Positions 35,537-44,686 of a stretch of 64,000 nucleotides of DNA are shown here, piece by piece (position 1 is the stretch's first letter; each line of letters starts with the position of its first letter). Where the stretch lies: assembly GCA_038106145.1 (NCBI GenBank), contig JAYODD010000014.1, positions 5,225 to 69,224 on the forward strand, in the 5' to 3' direction. The stretch is from JBFJKD01 sp038106145. Its GTDB lineage: Bacteria; Pseudomonadota; Gammaproteobacteria; Pseudomonadales; Porticoccaceae. The notes beneath the pieces were generated by a model. That model worked only from the letters and a program-made list of their open reading frames with translations, did not search any database and had not been told where the DNA came from. A program made the position numbers and the translations under genes.

Positions 35537-35989
35537 ATGGCTACGAACATGGCCGCATCGGTGCGCCTCGTGGTTCTGGTTCTGATGGTACTGTCTGTCT
35601 GGTGTGGTTCGAGTCTGGCCGGGGAGTTCGGGCCTGCCCCCAACCGGCTGGTGCTACAGGTTAGCAGCGGCGACGAAAGCGTCCAGGCACTGGCTCTCGA
35701 TAACGCCATCAATGTACAAAAAGCGCTGGGCATCGACAATGTCGATATCGAGGTGGTGGCCTGGGGGCCTGGTCTGAGCTTGCTGACACAAAATAATCCG
35801 CTCGGCGAACGGGTAGCAAATTTATTGCAGTTTGATATTCGCTTTACCGCCTGTGGCAACACCATAGATACTCAAACCCGCGCAACCGGTGTCCCGCCGC
35901 AGCTGCTCGACGGAGTCGCCGTGGTCCCGGCGGGTGTGGTACATATCATGAACCTGCACCAGCAGGGCTACGTGTATATCAAACCCTGA
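35537..35989 (+). CDS. Exported DsrE-like protein
   Basis: 150 residues from the ATG at 35537, supported by GGGAGGA. A signal peptide (VLVLMVLSVWCGSSLAGE) is followed by a DsrE/YchN-like alpha/beta domain with LVLQVSSGDESVQALALDNA, VEVVAWGPG-like strands (IEVVAWGPGLSLL) and one Cys in FTACGNTI that may carry sulfur. DsrE proteins relay persulfide sulfur; periplasmic versions are less well known. It is divergent from trpB and followed by a glutamate dehydrogenase-family gene after about 200 bp. Confidence 0.8.
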   Translation: MATNMAASVRLVVLVLMVLSVWCGSSLAGEFGPAPNRLVLQVSSGDESVQALALDNAINVQKALGIDNVDIEVVAWGPGLSLLTQNNPLGERVANLLQFDIRFTACGNTIDTQTRATGVPPQLLDGVAVVPAGVVHIMNLHQQGYVYIKP

Positions 35990-36192
35990 TCTGTGCAGAC
36001 CAATCGACACGGTTGTACGCAGATGACACGGATCAACTAAAGCGCAAATGTCCGGCTCCGCTGCGGTGAAGCCGAATGTCCCTGAAGTACAATGCGGCCA
36101 CGCGGAAAACGGTCGAACAAAGATCTATTCTGGACGCGGGTGCGTTATGTCGGCATTTGCGCGCTAATCAAAACACGCTGAGGGCTATAACC

Positions 36193-37557
36193 GTGGACTC
36201 CCATCACCAAACCCCACCCGACGCGACGGCCCAGCGTGTAGAGGCCAGCCCTTTGCATACCATTAACGTGAACTTATCCAGGGCGCTACGGCACACGGTT
36301 GCACTGGACCCGGGACTGGTCGACTTTTTGCAACAACCCAAACGTTCCATAACAGTAAATTTTCCTGTCGATATGGATGATGGTTCGGTGCGTATGTTCC
36401 AGGGGTATCGGGTGTTGCACAGTCGCGCCCTGGGGCCGGGTAAAGGGGGCATTCGCTACCACCCCGCGATGGATCTGGAAGAAGTGCGCTCGCTGGCTGC
36501 ATTGATGACCTGGAAATGCGCTCTCATCAACGTGCCTTTCGGCGGTGCAAAGGGTGGCGTGGTATGCGATCCAAAAAGTTTGAGTGTTAACGAATTGCGC
36601 CGTATTACGCGGCGTTTTATCGCCGAACTCGGTGAAAATATCGGGCCCCATACGGATATTCCAGCGCCGGATTTGTACACCAACGAACAGACCATGGCCT
36701 GGATTTACGACACCTACGACATCATGCATCCCGGGCAAAATAATCTGGCGGTGGTGACCGGCAAGCCGGTTGGTATGGGCGGTTCGGACGGGCGCCGCGA
36801 AGCCACCGGTCGGGGTTGCTGGCTGGTTACCGAACATTTTCTCCGCAAGGGGCTGGTGCCCGGGCTCGAAGGTCTTGCGGGTGCCAAAGTGGTAGTTCAG
36901 GGAGTGGGTAATGTGGGGTCCGTGGTGGCCCGGTTATTTGCCCAGTCCGGTGCGGTGATCGTTGGCATTGGTGATTCCCAGGGGGGGATATACAACGAGC
37001 GTGGTATTGATCTGGATGCCGCGCTGGCCTACAAGGCGGAGCACGACACGCTGGTCGGTTTGCCCGATACGTTGAGTATCACCGGCGCCGGGTTGCTGGA
37101 ACTGGCTTGCGATATTCTGGTGCCGGCGGCATTGGGTAACCAGATTTGCGCGCATAATGCAGAGGCCGTAAAAGCCAGGCTGGTGGTCGAGGCCGCCAAT
37201 GGCCCGGTAACCCCGGCGGCGGATGCGCTACTCGCGCAACGCGGTGTGCCGGTGATTCCGGATATTCTCGCCAACGCCGGGGGCGTGACGGTCAGTTACT
37301 ACGAATGGGTGCAGAACCTGGAGAATCACCGCTGGGATCTGGAACTGATCAACCAGCGGCTACAGCACCGCATGGAGCGCAGTGTCGATGCGGTATTCGA
37401 TCGCTGGCAGGCGCTGCTGGATAGCAATGAGGCGAGGGAGGCGGAGGAGCGATCCCCCGGCGTGCCAGCTTACCCGGTTGATTTGCGCACCGCCGCCCTG
37501 GTGGTGGCCATTGAGCGATTGGCGGAGGTGGCTTTGTTGCGGGGTTTCTGGCCCTGA
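36193..37557 (+). CDS. Glu/Leu/Phe/Val dehydrogenase family (glutamate dehydrogenase-like)
   Basis: 454 residues from a GTG at 36193 with GAGGG upstream; a frame to 36076 exists but adds residues atypical of the family. It oxidatively deaminates an amino acid with NAD(P)+. GPGKGGIRYHP and KCALINVPFGGAKGG hold the substrate Lys and catalytic Lys, DIPAPDLYT and the Rossmann GVGNVGSVVA follow. The C-terminal part has an extended insert (SNEAREAEERSPG). Members acting on glutamate and on branched or aromatic amino acids look alike, so the substrate is not certain. Confidence 0.9.
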   Translation: MDSHHQTPPDATAQRVEASPLHTINVNLSRALRHTVALDPGLVDFLQQPKRSITVNFPVDMDDGSVRMFQGYRVLHSRALGPGKGGIRYHPAMDLEEVRSLAALMTWKCALINVPFGGAKGGVVCDPKSLSVNELRRITRRFIAELGENIGPHTDIPAPDLYTNEQTMAWIYDTYDIMHPGQNNLAVVTGKPVGMGGSDGRREATGRGCWLVTEHFLRKGLVPGLEGLAGAKVVVQGVGNVGSVVARLFAQSGAVIVGIGDSQGGIYNERGIDLDAALAYKAEHDTLVGLPDTLSITGAGLLELACDILVPAALGNQICAHNAEAVKARLVVEAANGPVTPAADALLAQRGVPVIPDILANAGGVTVSYYEWVQNLENHRWDLELINQRLQHRMERSVDAVFDRWQALLDSNEAREAEERSPGVPAYPVDLRTAALVVAIERLAEVALLRGFWP

Positions 37558-37594
37558 AGGTTTCATCCCACTCCACTGTGCACCACACCGGCGC

Positions 37595-39337
37595 CTACAT
37601 GCGTTCCATCACCTCAATACCCAGTAGTTCGAGACCGGCGGCCAGGGTTCGCGCCGTGATATCGCACAGGCGCAGGCGACCGGCCCGGGTTGCGGCGGGG
37701 ACGTCTGCCGCCAGTATCGGACAGCGCTCGTAAAACGCCATATAAACGCTGGACAGTTCGTAAAGATAGGCGCAGAGAATGTGGGGGTACGCCTGCGCAG
37801 CCACCTGATGCAGGGTTTCGTCGAACCTGAGGAGCACCAGGCTCAGGGTTTTCTCCTCAGGGGCTGCGATTGTAATTGCGGCGTCGGGGTGCACGCCTCC
37901 GGTTTGTTCCGCCTTGCGGAAAATACCGCGAATACGGGTATAGGCATATTGCAGGTAGGGCGCGGTGTTACCCTCAAAACTGAGCATGGTGGACCAGTTA
38001 AAAACGTAGTCGACGGTCCGGGTTTTACTCAGGTCGGCGTATTTTACCGCGCCGATGCCCACCTTGCGCGCCACTTCGCGTCGTTCGGCCGGGGACAGGT
38101 CGGGGTTTTTTTCCTCGATCAAGGTTTCCGCCCGCAGCACTGCTTCCTGGAGCAAATCCGCCAGTTTTACCGTGCCGCCGGTGCGGGTCTTAAAGGGTCT
38201 ACCGTCTTCACCCATCATGGTGCCAAACGGCAAATGTTCGAGGCTGACGCCAGTCGGTACATACCCGGCCTTGCGTGCGACGGCGAATATCTGCTGCATA
38301 TGCAGCGACTGCCGCGCGTCGATAAAATACATGACGCGGTCTGCGCGCAGTGTCCCACAGCGGTAGCGCAGGGCGGCGAGGTCGGTGGTGGCATACAGAT
38401 AACCGCCGTCCGATTTCCTGATGATTACCGGACTCGGGTCACCGTTTTTATCTGCCAGTTCGGGGAGAAATACCACGGTTGCGCCCTGATCCACCTGTGC
38501 CAGGCCCTGATTCTCGAGGTCTTTCACTACCTCGCCCAGCATCGCGTTATAGGCGCTTTCAGCTTTTACATCCGATGGTCCGAGGGTGACGTTCAGTTGT
38601 CGATAAAGATCCTCGCTGTGGGCGGTGGAAATAGCGATAAACTGTTGCCACAGGGTCAGGCAATGGCTGTCGCCGGACTGTAATTTCACTACGTACTGGC
38701 GGGCCTTGGCAGCGAACGCCGCGTCCTCGTCGAAATGTTGTTTGGCCTGTTGGTAGAAGACTTCCAGATCCTTCAACGCCAGTTCCGGTTGCGCATCCTT
38801 ACCCAGTCGTTCTTCGAGTTCGGCGATCAGCATCCCGAACTGGGTACCCCAGTCGCCCATGTGATTTTGACGAATCACCTGCTGCCCCAGGTATTCGAGT
38901 ACGCGGGTTACCGCGTCGCCGATAATGGTGCTGCGTAAATGGCCCACGTGCATTTCTTTGGCAAGATTGGGCGAGGAGTAATCCACCACCACGGTTTGCG
39001 GGGGTTGCGCGTGGGTGATGCCCAGTTGTTGATCGCGTCCCACGGCATCCAGCGACGTAGACAAAAAACTCGTGGTAAGACGGATATTAATAAAACCCGG
39101 GCCAGCGATGCTCAGTTCGTCGGCGACACCCTCGAGATCGAGATTATCGATCACCGACTGGGCCAGTTCCCGTGGTTTGACCCCCAGTTTTTTCGCGGCT
39201 CCCAGCACACCGTTGACCTGAAAGTCTCCAAATTCGGGTCGTGTACTCGGGGTCACCTGGGGTAAACAGTCAACCGGGATGCCCGCAATGGCCATGGCCG
39301 ACGCTACGTGTTGATTCAGCAATTCGCGAATACGCAT
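37595..39337 (-). CDS. argS: Arginyl-tRNA synthetase
   Basis: 580 residues, class I synthetase that charges tRNA-Arg. The N-terminal Arg-specific domain (MRIRELLNQHVASAMAIAG) is followed by the HIGH motif as VDYSSPNLAKEMHVGHLRST, the hallmark GDWGTQFG, and a C-terminal DALR anticodon-binding domain beginning around FNWSTMLSFEGNTAPYLQYA. As in most ArgS, a plain KMSKS is absent. The ATG at 39337 gives the usual start. It is divergent from oadGAB. Confidence 0.96.
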   Translation of the reverse strand: MRIRELLNQHVASAMAIAGIPVDCLPQVTPSTRPEFGDFQVNGVLGAAKKLGVKPRELAQSVIDNLDLEGVADELSIAGPGFINIRLTTSFLSTSLDAVGRDQQLGITHAQPPQTVVVDYSSPNLAKEMHVGHLRSTIIGDAVTRVLEYLGQQVIRQNHMGDWGTQFGMLIAELEERLGKDAQPELALKDLEVFYQQAKQHFDEDAAFAAKARQYVVKLQSGDSHCLTLWQQFIAISTAHSEDLYRQLNVTLGPSDVKAESAYNAMLGEVVKDLENQGLAQVDQGATVVFLPELADKNGDPSPVIIRKSDGGYLYATTDLAALRYRCGTLRADRVMYFIDARQSLHMQQIFAVARKAGYVPTGVSLEHLPFGTMMGEDGRPFKTRTGGTVKLADLLQEAVLRAETLIEEKNPDLSPAERREVARKVGIGAVKYADLSKTRTVDYVFNWSTMLSFEGNTAPYLQYAYTRIRGIFRKAEQTGGVHPDAAITIAAPEEKTLSLVLLRFDETLHQVAAQAYPHILCAYLYELSSVYMAFYERCPILAADVPAATRAGRLRLCDITARTLAAGLELLGIEVMERM

Positions 39338-39640
39338 GGATGGGGCTGCCTGATTGAGTGCGTGGCGGTTAGTAAGGCGAGCTAAGCAACAAGTATTAAG
39401 AGCAGGGATTTTAGTGGCCAGCCCGCGGATTGCAACAGTTCACCGCAAAGTTCCCCAATTGCGCGGGTCAAGTGGGGGGCCCGGAGTGCCCCGCGCTCCC
39501 CGATCGGCAGTGACTAAAAACGCTTCTGGAAGATGGGCTCCACCGATGTGTATAATGACAAACCTGTTAACGGCACCGATCCACAGGGCGATCGGCAGTG
39601 CCGCAATCCAAAATCTGGAAGTGGCAGAGGAGACACCATT
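39338..39640. other. 303-bp argS-oadG intergenic region with a 12-bp direct repeat
   Basis: CGATCGGCAGTG occurs at 39501-39512 and again at 39589-39600, flanking the probable oad -10 element TATAAT at 39551-39556. No RNA gene is seen. Confidence 0.6.
39551..39556 (+). promoter_or_regulatory. Putative -10 of the oadGAB operon
   Basis: A consensus TATAAT about 85 bp before oadG. No good -35 lies at 16-18 bp, so an activator may be needed. It is between two copies of the repeat CGATCGGCAGTG. Confidence 0.45.
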
Positions 39641-39883
39641 TTGAGCGAACCATCCCTACTACAACAAGGCCTGGACCTGATGATTTACGGTATGGGAATC
39701 GTGTTCCTGTTTCTGCTGGTCCTGGTCACGGCGGTTGCGGCCATGTCCCGTGCTATCCAGCGTTACCTTCCCCACCAGGAAAGTGCGACCCCCAACAAGA
39801 TATCCCCCGTGCCGACGGCGGCCAGTCCACAGGTGGTGCGGGTCATTCAGGCCGCGCTGGATCAACATCGGCAGCGCAAATAG
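39641..39883 (+). CDS. oadG: Oxaloacetate decarboxylase gamma chain
   Basis: 80 residues from a TTG at 39641, chosen because GAGGAGA lies eight bases upstream and the product then starts with the family-typical short N-terminus before one membrane span (MIYGMGIVFLFLLVLVTAVA). The longer frame from 39533 adds unrelated residues. OadG anchors and assembles the Na+-pumping decarboxylase in the inner membrane and helps bind zinc; the tail here ends VVRVIQAALDQHRQ. It heads oadGAB. Confidence 0.9.
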   Translation: MSEPSLLQQGLDLMIYGMGIVFLFLLVLVTAVAAMSRAIQRYLPHQESATPNKISPVPTAASPQVVRVIQAALDQHRQRK

Positions 39884-39990
39884 CCGGGGGTTGTTGCGCC
39901 ACCGGCCGGACGCCGGTCCCGTCGCAATCCAGGAGTTTTACTGAACAACAGATCCACTTTGTCAAAACCCGCAACTGAGAGTTAATTTGT

Positions 39991-41754
39991 ATGGCTGTCG
40001 AGAAAAAACCTTTGGGTATTACCGAACTTGTCTTGCGCGATGCCCATCAGTCCCTGTTGGCCACACGTCTGCGTCTGGACGATATGCTGCCGATCGCCGA
40101 ACAGTTGGACAAGGTTGGTTACTGGTCCATGGAATCCTGGGGCGGAGCGACGTTCGATGCCTGTATTCGCTATCTCGGTGAAGACCCCTGGGAGCGTATT
40201 CGCCAGCTCAAAAAAGCCATGCCCAATACTCCACAGCAGATGTTGTTTCGCGGGCAGAATATTCTCGGCTACCGCCACTACGCGGACGATGTGGTAACCA
40301 AATTTGTAGAGCGGGCTGCCATCAACGGGATCGACGTTTTTCGCGTCTTCGACGCCATGAACGACATGCGCAATCTGCGCACCGCGTTAAGCGCGGTCAA
40401 CAAGGTTGGCAAGCACGCCCAGGGCACGATTTCCTACACTGTGAGTCCGGTGCACACCTTGCAACTGTGGGTGGATCTGGGGCGTCAACTGGAGGACATG
40501 GGTGCCGACTCCATCTGCATCAAGGACATGGCGGGTCTGTTGACCCCCTACATAGGCTACGAACTGGTAAAACAGCTGAAAGCGGCCGTAGCCATCCCCA
40601 TTCATCTTCAATGTCATGCCACCACTGGCCTGTCCACCGCCACCTATTTGAAATGTATTGAAGCCGGTATCGACAACGTCGACACGGCGATTTCATCCAT
40701 GTCCATGACCTATGGCCACTCCGCTACGGAGGCGGTGGTGGCCATTCTTCAGGGCACGGACCGGGACACGGGTCTGGATATCGCAGGGCTGGAGGACATC
40801 GCCTCGTATTTCCGTAAAGTGCGCAAAAAATACGCGCAATTTGAAGGTTCCCTCAAAGGGGTGGACTCGCGAATTCTGGTGGCGCAGGTGCCCGGTGGCA
40901 TGTTGACCAATATGGAAAGTCAGCTGCGTGAACAGGGTGCCGAAGATCGATTCGATGAAGTGCTGGCGGAAATTCCGCGGGTGCGCGCCGATCTTGGTTA
41001 TATTCCCCTGGTGACACCCACCTCGCAGATCGTGGGCACTCAGGCGGTGTTAAATGTCCTCACCGGCGAGCGCTACAAAAGTATTTCGAAGGAAACCGCG
41101 GGGGTACTCAAGGGAGAATATGGCTCCACGGCGGCGCCGGTAAATGCTGAATTGCAGGCCAGAGTGCTGGCGGGTGCAGAGCCCGTCACCTGTCGGCCCG
41201 CAGATTTGCTGGATGACGAAATGGACAAACTATCCGGCGAACTGGAGGCGTTGGCGAGTAAGGAAGGCGTGGCGCTTACCGAAGGGGAGGGGCGCGTCGA
41301 CGATCTTTTGACCTATGCGCTGTTCCCGCAGGTTGGTTTTAAATTTCTTGCCAATCGCAACGACCCCAGTGTGTTCGAGCAGCCACCCACGGGTGCTGAA
41401 AGCGGTGCCGTTGCCGCTACCGGAGAAGCCGTTTACACCGTTACGGTGGAGGGGAAAAAGTATACGGTGACGGTCAACGAGGGCGGGGATATCAACGGTA
41501 TTGCGCCGCTGGGGGCGGCGCCGGTGGCGGTGGGAGCGGGCAGCGAATCTGTTGCCGCGCCCCTGGCGGGAACCATCTTCAAGTTACTGGTGTCTCCCGG
41601 ACAGGCGGTAGAAGAGGGACAAAACCTGCTCATTCTCGAAGCCATGAAAATGGAGACGGCTGTCAGCGCACCGCGGGCAGGGGTGGTTGCCGAAATCCGG
41701 GTCAAGGTCGGGGACAATATACTGGTGGGTGATACCCTGGTAACGCTGGCCTGA
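39991..41754 (+). CDS. oadA: Oxaloacetate decarboxylase alpha chain (biotin protein)
   Basis: 587 residues: an N-terminal carboxyltransferase TIM barrel (ITELVLRDAHQSLLATR, metal site in LQCHATTGLST) of about 450 residues, a Pro/Ala linker, and a biotinyl domain whose Lys lies in ILEAMKMET. It moves CO2 from oxaloacetate to biotin, giving pyruvate. It is followed by oadB after 13 bp. The absence of a biotin carboxylase domain separates it from pyruvate carboxylase. Confidence 0.96.
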   Translation: MAVEKKPLGITELVLRDAHQSLLATRLRLDDMLPIAEQLDKVGYWSMESWGGATFDACIRYLGEDPWERIRQLKKAMPNTPQQMLFRGQNILGYRHYADDVVTKFVERAAINGIDVFRVFDAMNDMRNLRTALSAVNKVGKHAQGTISYTVSPVHTLQLWVDLGRQLEDMGADSICIKDMAGLLTPYIGYELVKQLKAAVAIPIHLQCHATTGLSTATYLKCIEAGIDNVDTAISSMSMTYGHSATEAVVAILQGTDRDTGLDIAGLEDIASYFRKVRKKYAQFEGSLKGVDSRILVAQVPGGMLTNMESQLREQGAEDRFDEVLAEIPRVRADLGYIPLVTPTSQIVGTQAVLNVLTGERYKSISKETAGVLKGEYGSTAAPVNAELQARVLAGAEPVTCRPADLLDDEMDKLSGELEALASKEGVALTEGEGRVDDLLTYALFPQVGFKFLANRNDPSVFEQPPTGAESGAVAATGEAVYTVTVEGKKYTVTVNEGGDINGIAPLGAAPVAVGAGSESVAAPLAGTIFKLLVSPGQAVEEGQNLLILEAMKMETAVSAPRAGVVAEIRVKVGDNILVGDTLVTLA

Positions 41755-41767
41755 GTCGGAGCAGTCG

Positions 41768-42940
41768 ATGAATCAATTGTATAGTTTGTGGCAGTCCTCT
41801 GGACTCGCGTTGATTGAACCCGGCATGCTGGCGATGATGATTGTGGGCTTGGTTCTGTTGTATCTGGCCATTCACAAGGGTTTTGAGCCGTTATTGCTGG
41901 TGCCCATCGGGTTCGGCACTATTCTGGTCAATATCCCTGGCGCCGGCATGGAAGCAGGGCCCGTGTACGACGCGCTTGGCCATCTCGAGTCCCCTGCTGG
42001 CATTCTGTATTACATTTACCATGTCGGTATCGAAACCGGAATTTTTCCGCTGGTCATTTTTATGGGTGTCGGCGCCATGACGGATTTTGGTCCGTTATTG
42101 GCGAATCCCAAAACGTTGTTTTTAGGCGCGGCCGCCCAGGTGGGTATATTTGTCACCGTGATGGGCGCTGTGGGGTTAAATGTGCTGGGTATACTGGATT
42201 TTTCCATTCGCGATGCGGCTTCCATCGGCATTATTGGCGGTGCTGATGGTCCCACCGCTATTTTTGTCGCCAGCAAGTTGTCGCCGGATTTACTGGGTGC
42301 GATCGCGGTCGCCGCGTATTCCTACATGGCGCTGGTGCCCATTATTCAACCACCGATCATGCGTTGGCTTACCACGGATGCCGAACGCAAGATTAAGATG
42401 GAACAGCTGCGGCCAGTGTACAAGACGGAAAAAATCGTATTTCCACTGGTATTGTTACTGCTGGTTGCGATGTTTTTACCCACGGCGGCGCCGCTGCTGG
42501 GCATGTTTTGCTTTGGTAACCTGATGCGGGAATGTGGCGTGGTCTCGCGCCTGAGTGACACCACGCAAAATGCGCTGATTAACATCGTCACCATTTTTCT
42601 GGGGCTGGGTGTCGGCTCGAAAATGAGTGCCGACAAATTCTTGAACTGGGAAACCCTCGGCATTCTGGCGTTGGGTGCTGTAGCATTTTGTATTGGTACG
42701 GCCTCCGGTGTGCTAATGGCCAAGCTAATGAATCGTTTTTCACAGAGTAAAATCAATCCGCTGATTGGCTCGGCAGGGGTGTCGGCGGTGCCGATGGCGG
42801 CGCGGGTCTCCAATAAACTGGGGCTCGAAGCCAATCCGCAAAACTTTTTACTAATGTATGCCATGGGCCCAAATGTCGCGGGGGTCATCGGTTCGGCAGT
42901 GGCGGCTGGCGTAATGATATCCATTGTATCCGGGCTCTAA
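41768..42940 (+). CDS. oadB: Oxaloacetate decarboxylase beta chain (Na+ pump)
   Basis: 390 residues with nine or so membrane segments. It decarboxylates carboxybiotin and exports Na+ across the inner membrane. Conserved parts are MGVGAMTDFGPLLANP, the IGIIGGADGPTAIF region that carries the key Asp, GNLMRECGVVSRLSDT and GSAGVSAVPMAARVS. The complex would convert oxaloacetate decarboxylation into a sodium motive force, fitting a marine or sodium-using cell. Confidence 0.96.
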   Translation: MNQLYSLWQSSGLALIEPGMLAMMIVGLVLLYLAIHKGFEPLLLVPIGFGTILVNIPGAGMEAGPVYDALGHLESPAGILYYIYHVGIETGIFPLVIFMGVGAMTDFGPLLANPKTLFLGAAAQVGIFVTVMGAVGLNVLGILDFSIRDAASIGIIGGADGPTAIFVASKLSPDLLGAIAVAAYSYMALVPIIQPPIMRWLTTDAERKIKMEQLRPVYKTEKIVFPLVLLLLVAMFLPTAAPLLGMFCFGNLMRECGVVSRLSDTTQNALINIVTIFLGLGVGSKMSADKFLNWETLGILALGAVAFCIGTASGVLMAKLMNRFSQSKINPLIGSAGVSAVPMAARVSNKLGLEANPQNFLLMYAMGPNVAGVIGSAVAAGVMISIVSGL

Positions 42941-42971
42941 GGTGGCTGCGGTGGAGCAGGAGCCGAAGGCG

Positions 42972-43292
42972 ATGAAGAGGGTGGAAGAACGCATTGTCAC
43001 AGTCTTGCGCGAGCAATTCGCGCCGACTTATTTGCAGGTGGTCAACGAAAGTCAGGGCCACAATGTGGCCCGTGGCGCTGAAACCCATTTTAAGGTAGTT
43101 ATTGTCAGTGAAAAATTCGCCACTGCGCGCGCGGTACAACGGCATCGCCTGGTTTATCAGGCTTTGGCCGAGGAACTGCGCGGCCCCGTCCATGCGTTGG
43201 CGTTACACACCCATACACCGGTGGAATGGTCGCGAAACAGTGCGGTGCCAGCTTCCCCGGCTTGCGCCAGCGCTAAAAAAAGCGCCCATTAA
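42972..43292 (+). CDS. BolA family protein
   Basis: 106 residues from the ATG at 42972, preceded by GCAGGAG about ten bases upstream; the frame opens earlier within oadB. The BolA core is plain: IVTVLREQFAPTYLQVVNESQGHN, then HFKVVIVSEKF and RHRLVYQALAEEL with the His ligands used when BolA pairs with monothiol glutaredoxins around an Fe-S cluster. The tail after LHTHTPVEW is low complexity. Confidence 0.92.
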   Translation: MKRVEERIVTVLREQFAPTYLQVVNESQGHNVARGAETHFKVVIVSEKFATARAVQRHRLVYQALAEELRGPVHALALHTHTPVEWSRNSAVPASPACASAKKSAH

Positions 43293-43380
43293 ACAGGGTT
43301 GTGGTTTCGTTGCCGACAAAATAATTAAGTGAACTCAACGCGCTCACCCAGCTAACGAAGATTACCAACAGGGAGGAATT

Positions 43381-43797
43381 ATGAAATCGTTAATACAAAT
43401 TATGGTGGCTACGGCGCTGGTGTTGGGCCCCATGGCGCTACTGGCCGCCGATGCACAACCGCGGGCGTATATTATCGAACCACTGGACGGCGCACAGGTG
43501 ACGAATCCGGTTACCGTAAAGTTTGGCCTGCAGAATATGGGTGTTGCTCCGGCCGGGGTGGAGCGGGCCAACACCGGTCATCATCATTTGCTGATCGACG
43601 TGACGCAGCTGCCTGCGCTGGATAAACCGGTGCCGACGGATGAGCACCATCGTCATTTTGGCGGCGGGCAAACCGAAACCCAAATCGAGCTGGCACCGGG
43701 CGTCCACCGTTTACAGTTATTGCTGGGGGATCACAGCCACATTCCCCATCAGCCACCGGTGATGTCCGAAGCGATCACCATCGAAGTGCAGGAATAA
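43381..43797 (+). CDS. DUF4399 exported protein
   Basis: 138 residues. A signal peptide (TALVLGPMALLAADA) is followed by a compact beta-sandwich with AYIIEPLDGAQVTNPVTVKFGL, a His cluster (TGHHHLLID, DEHHRHFGGGQTE) and LLLGDHSHIPH. These features define DUF4399, often found twice in related proteins. The many histidines suggest metal binding in the periplasm. GGGAGGAA precedes the ATG. Function is unknown. Confidence 0.88.
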   Translation: MKSLIQIMVATALVLGPMALLAADAQPRAYIIEPLDGAQVTNPVTVKFGLQNMGVAPAGVERANTGHHHLLIDVTQLPALDKPVPTDEHHRHFGGGQTETQIELAPGVHRLQLLLGDHSHIPHQPPVMSEAITIEVQE

Positions 43798-43852
43798 TGC
43801 CCTGTTTGTAAGCGATCTTCAGCCGCGCCGGAAAGCGTCTATTGGCGTGTAC

Positions 43853-43894
43853 TTAATGCAGATCAAGTCGCGGAAATTGTTAAGCTGATCTAAT
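43853..43894 (+). promoter_or_regulatory. FNR-type class II promoter of ompW
   Basis: TTAAT-GCAG-ATCAA (43853-43866) matches the FNR consensus TTGAT-N4-ATCAA in nine of ten positions. A -10-like TCTAAT (43889-43894) lies so that the box is centred about 41.5 bp before the expected start near 43901. fnr itself is the next gene downstream, in the opposite orientation. Confidence 0.75.
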
Positions 43895-43932
43895 TCTTCC
43901 CTCATCATAGTTCTGTTTTTGGGGGAAGTTTT

Positions 43933-44616
43933 ATGCTGTGTCGTCGTACGTTTTATTTAGCCGTTGGTGGATTGCTCGCCGGTTTGTTGTTCACAAGTGT
44001 CGGGGTCGGTGCCTACGAGCCTGGTGATCTGATTGTGCGGGCTGGGGTCGCGTCTGTGCAACCCGATGAAGATAGTTCGTCACTAGTGGTAAACGGGGTT
44101 GCGGTTCCGGGTACCGGGGCTGGTGTGGATGGCGACGAGCAATTGGGTCTGACAGCGACGTATATGTTGACCGAGCATCTCGGTCTGGGCGTGCTGGCCG
44201 CGACACCCTTTGAACACGATATTCAGGCCAGGGGTCTGGGAATTGACGCGGGCTCGGCCAAGCATCTGCCGCCCACCATCACCGTTCAATACTTTCCGAT
44301 GGCCGCCGCCTCCGCACTGCAACCCTATATTGGCCTGGGCATTAACTACACGGTGTTTTTTCAGGAAGATGTCGCCAGTCAACTGGAAAACGCCATTGGC
44401 GCGTCGGGCGACCTGTCCCTGGACGACTCTTTTGGCGTTGCCGGACAGGCGGGCATCGACTGGGTTCTGAGTTCAAACTGGCTGCTCAATGCCTCGGTGT
44501 GGTATCTGGATATCGACACGGAAGCGACCTTCAAATTTGCCGATGGTACCCGTGTGGAAGCCGATGTTGATATCGATCCCTGGGTGTACATGGTGGGATT
44601 GGGTTATCGGTTCTAA
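43933..44616 (+). CDS. ompW: OmpW family outer-membrane beta-barrel
   Basis: 227 residues. After a signal peptide (LAVGGLLAGLLFTSVGVGA), eight amphipathic strands form a small barrel: DLIVRAGVASVQPDEDSS opens it, LTATYMLTEHLGLGVLAATPF is the family core, and the chain ends in GLGYRF with a terminal aromatic residue recognised by the Bam machinery. OmpW carries small hydrophobic molecules and rises under low oxygen in enterobacteria. GGGGGAAG precedes the ATG. An FNR-type box upstream fits oxygen control. Confidence 0.94.
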   Translation: MLCRRTFYLAVGGLLAGLLFTSVGVGAYEPGDLIVRAGVASVQPDEDSSSLVVNGVAVPGTGAGVDGDEQLGLTATYMLTEHLGLGVLAATPFEHDIQARGLGIDAGSAKHLPPTITVQYFPMAAASALQPYIGLGINYTVFFQEDVASQLENAIGASGDLSLDDSFGVAGQAGIDWVLSSNWLLNASVWYLDIDTEATFKFADGTRVEADVDIDPWVYMVGLGYRF

Positions 44617-44686
44617 CGGTTTCCCGCAGAAAGTCGTCATAGGGGGTTGGGGCGTGCCGCCGGGCGCGCTCCGCCGTGCAGCATTT

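Noticed and set aside
42924..42971. BolA start inside oadB
   Set aside because: The BolA core begins at the ATG at 42972, with a ribosome site just before it; the extra residues are not family-like.
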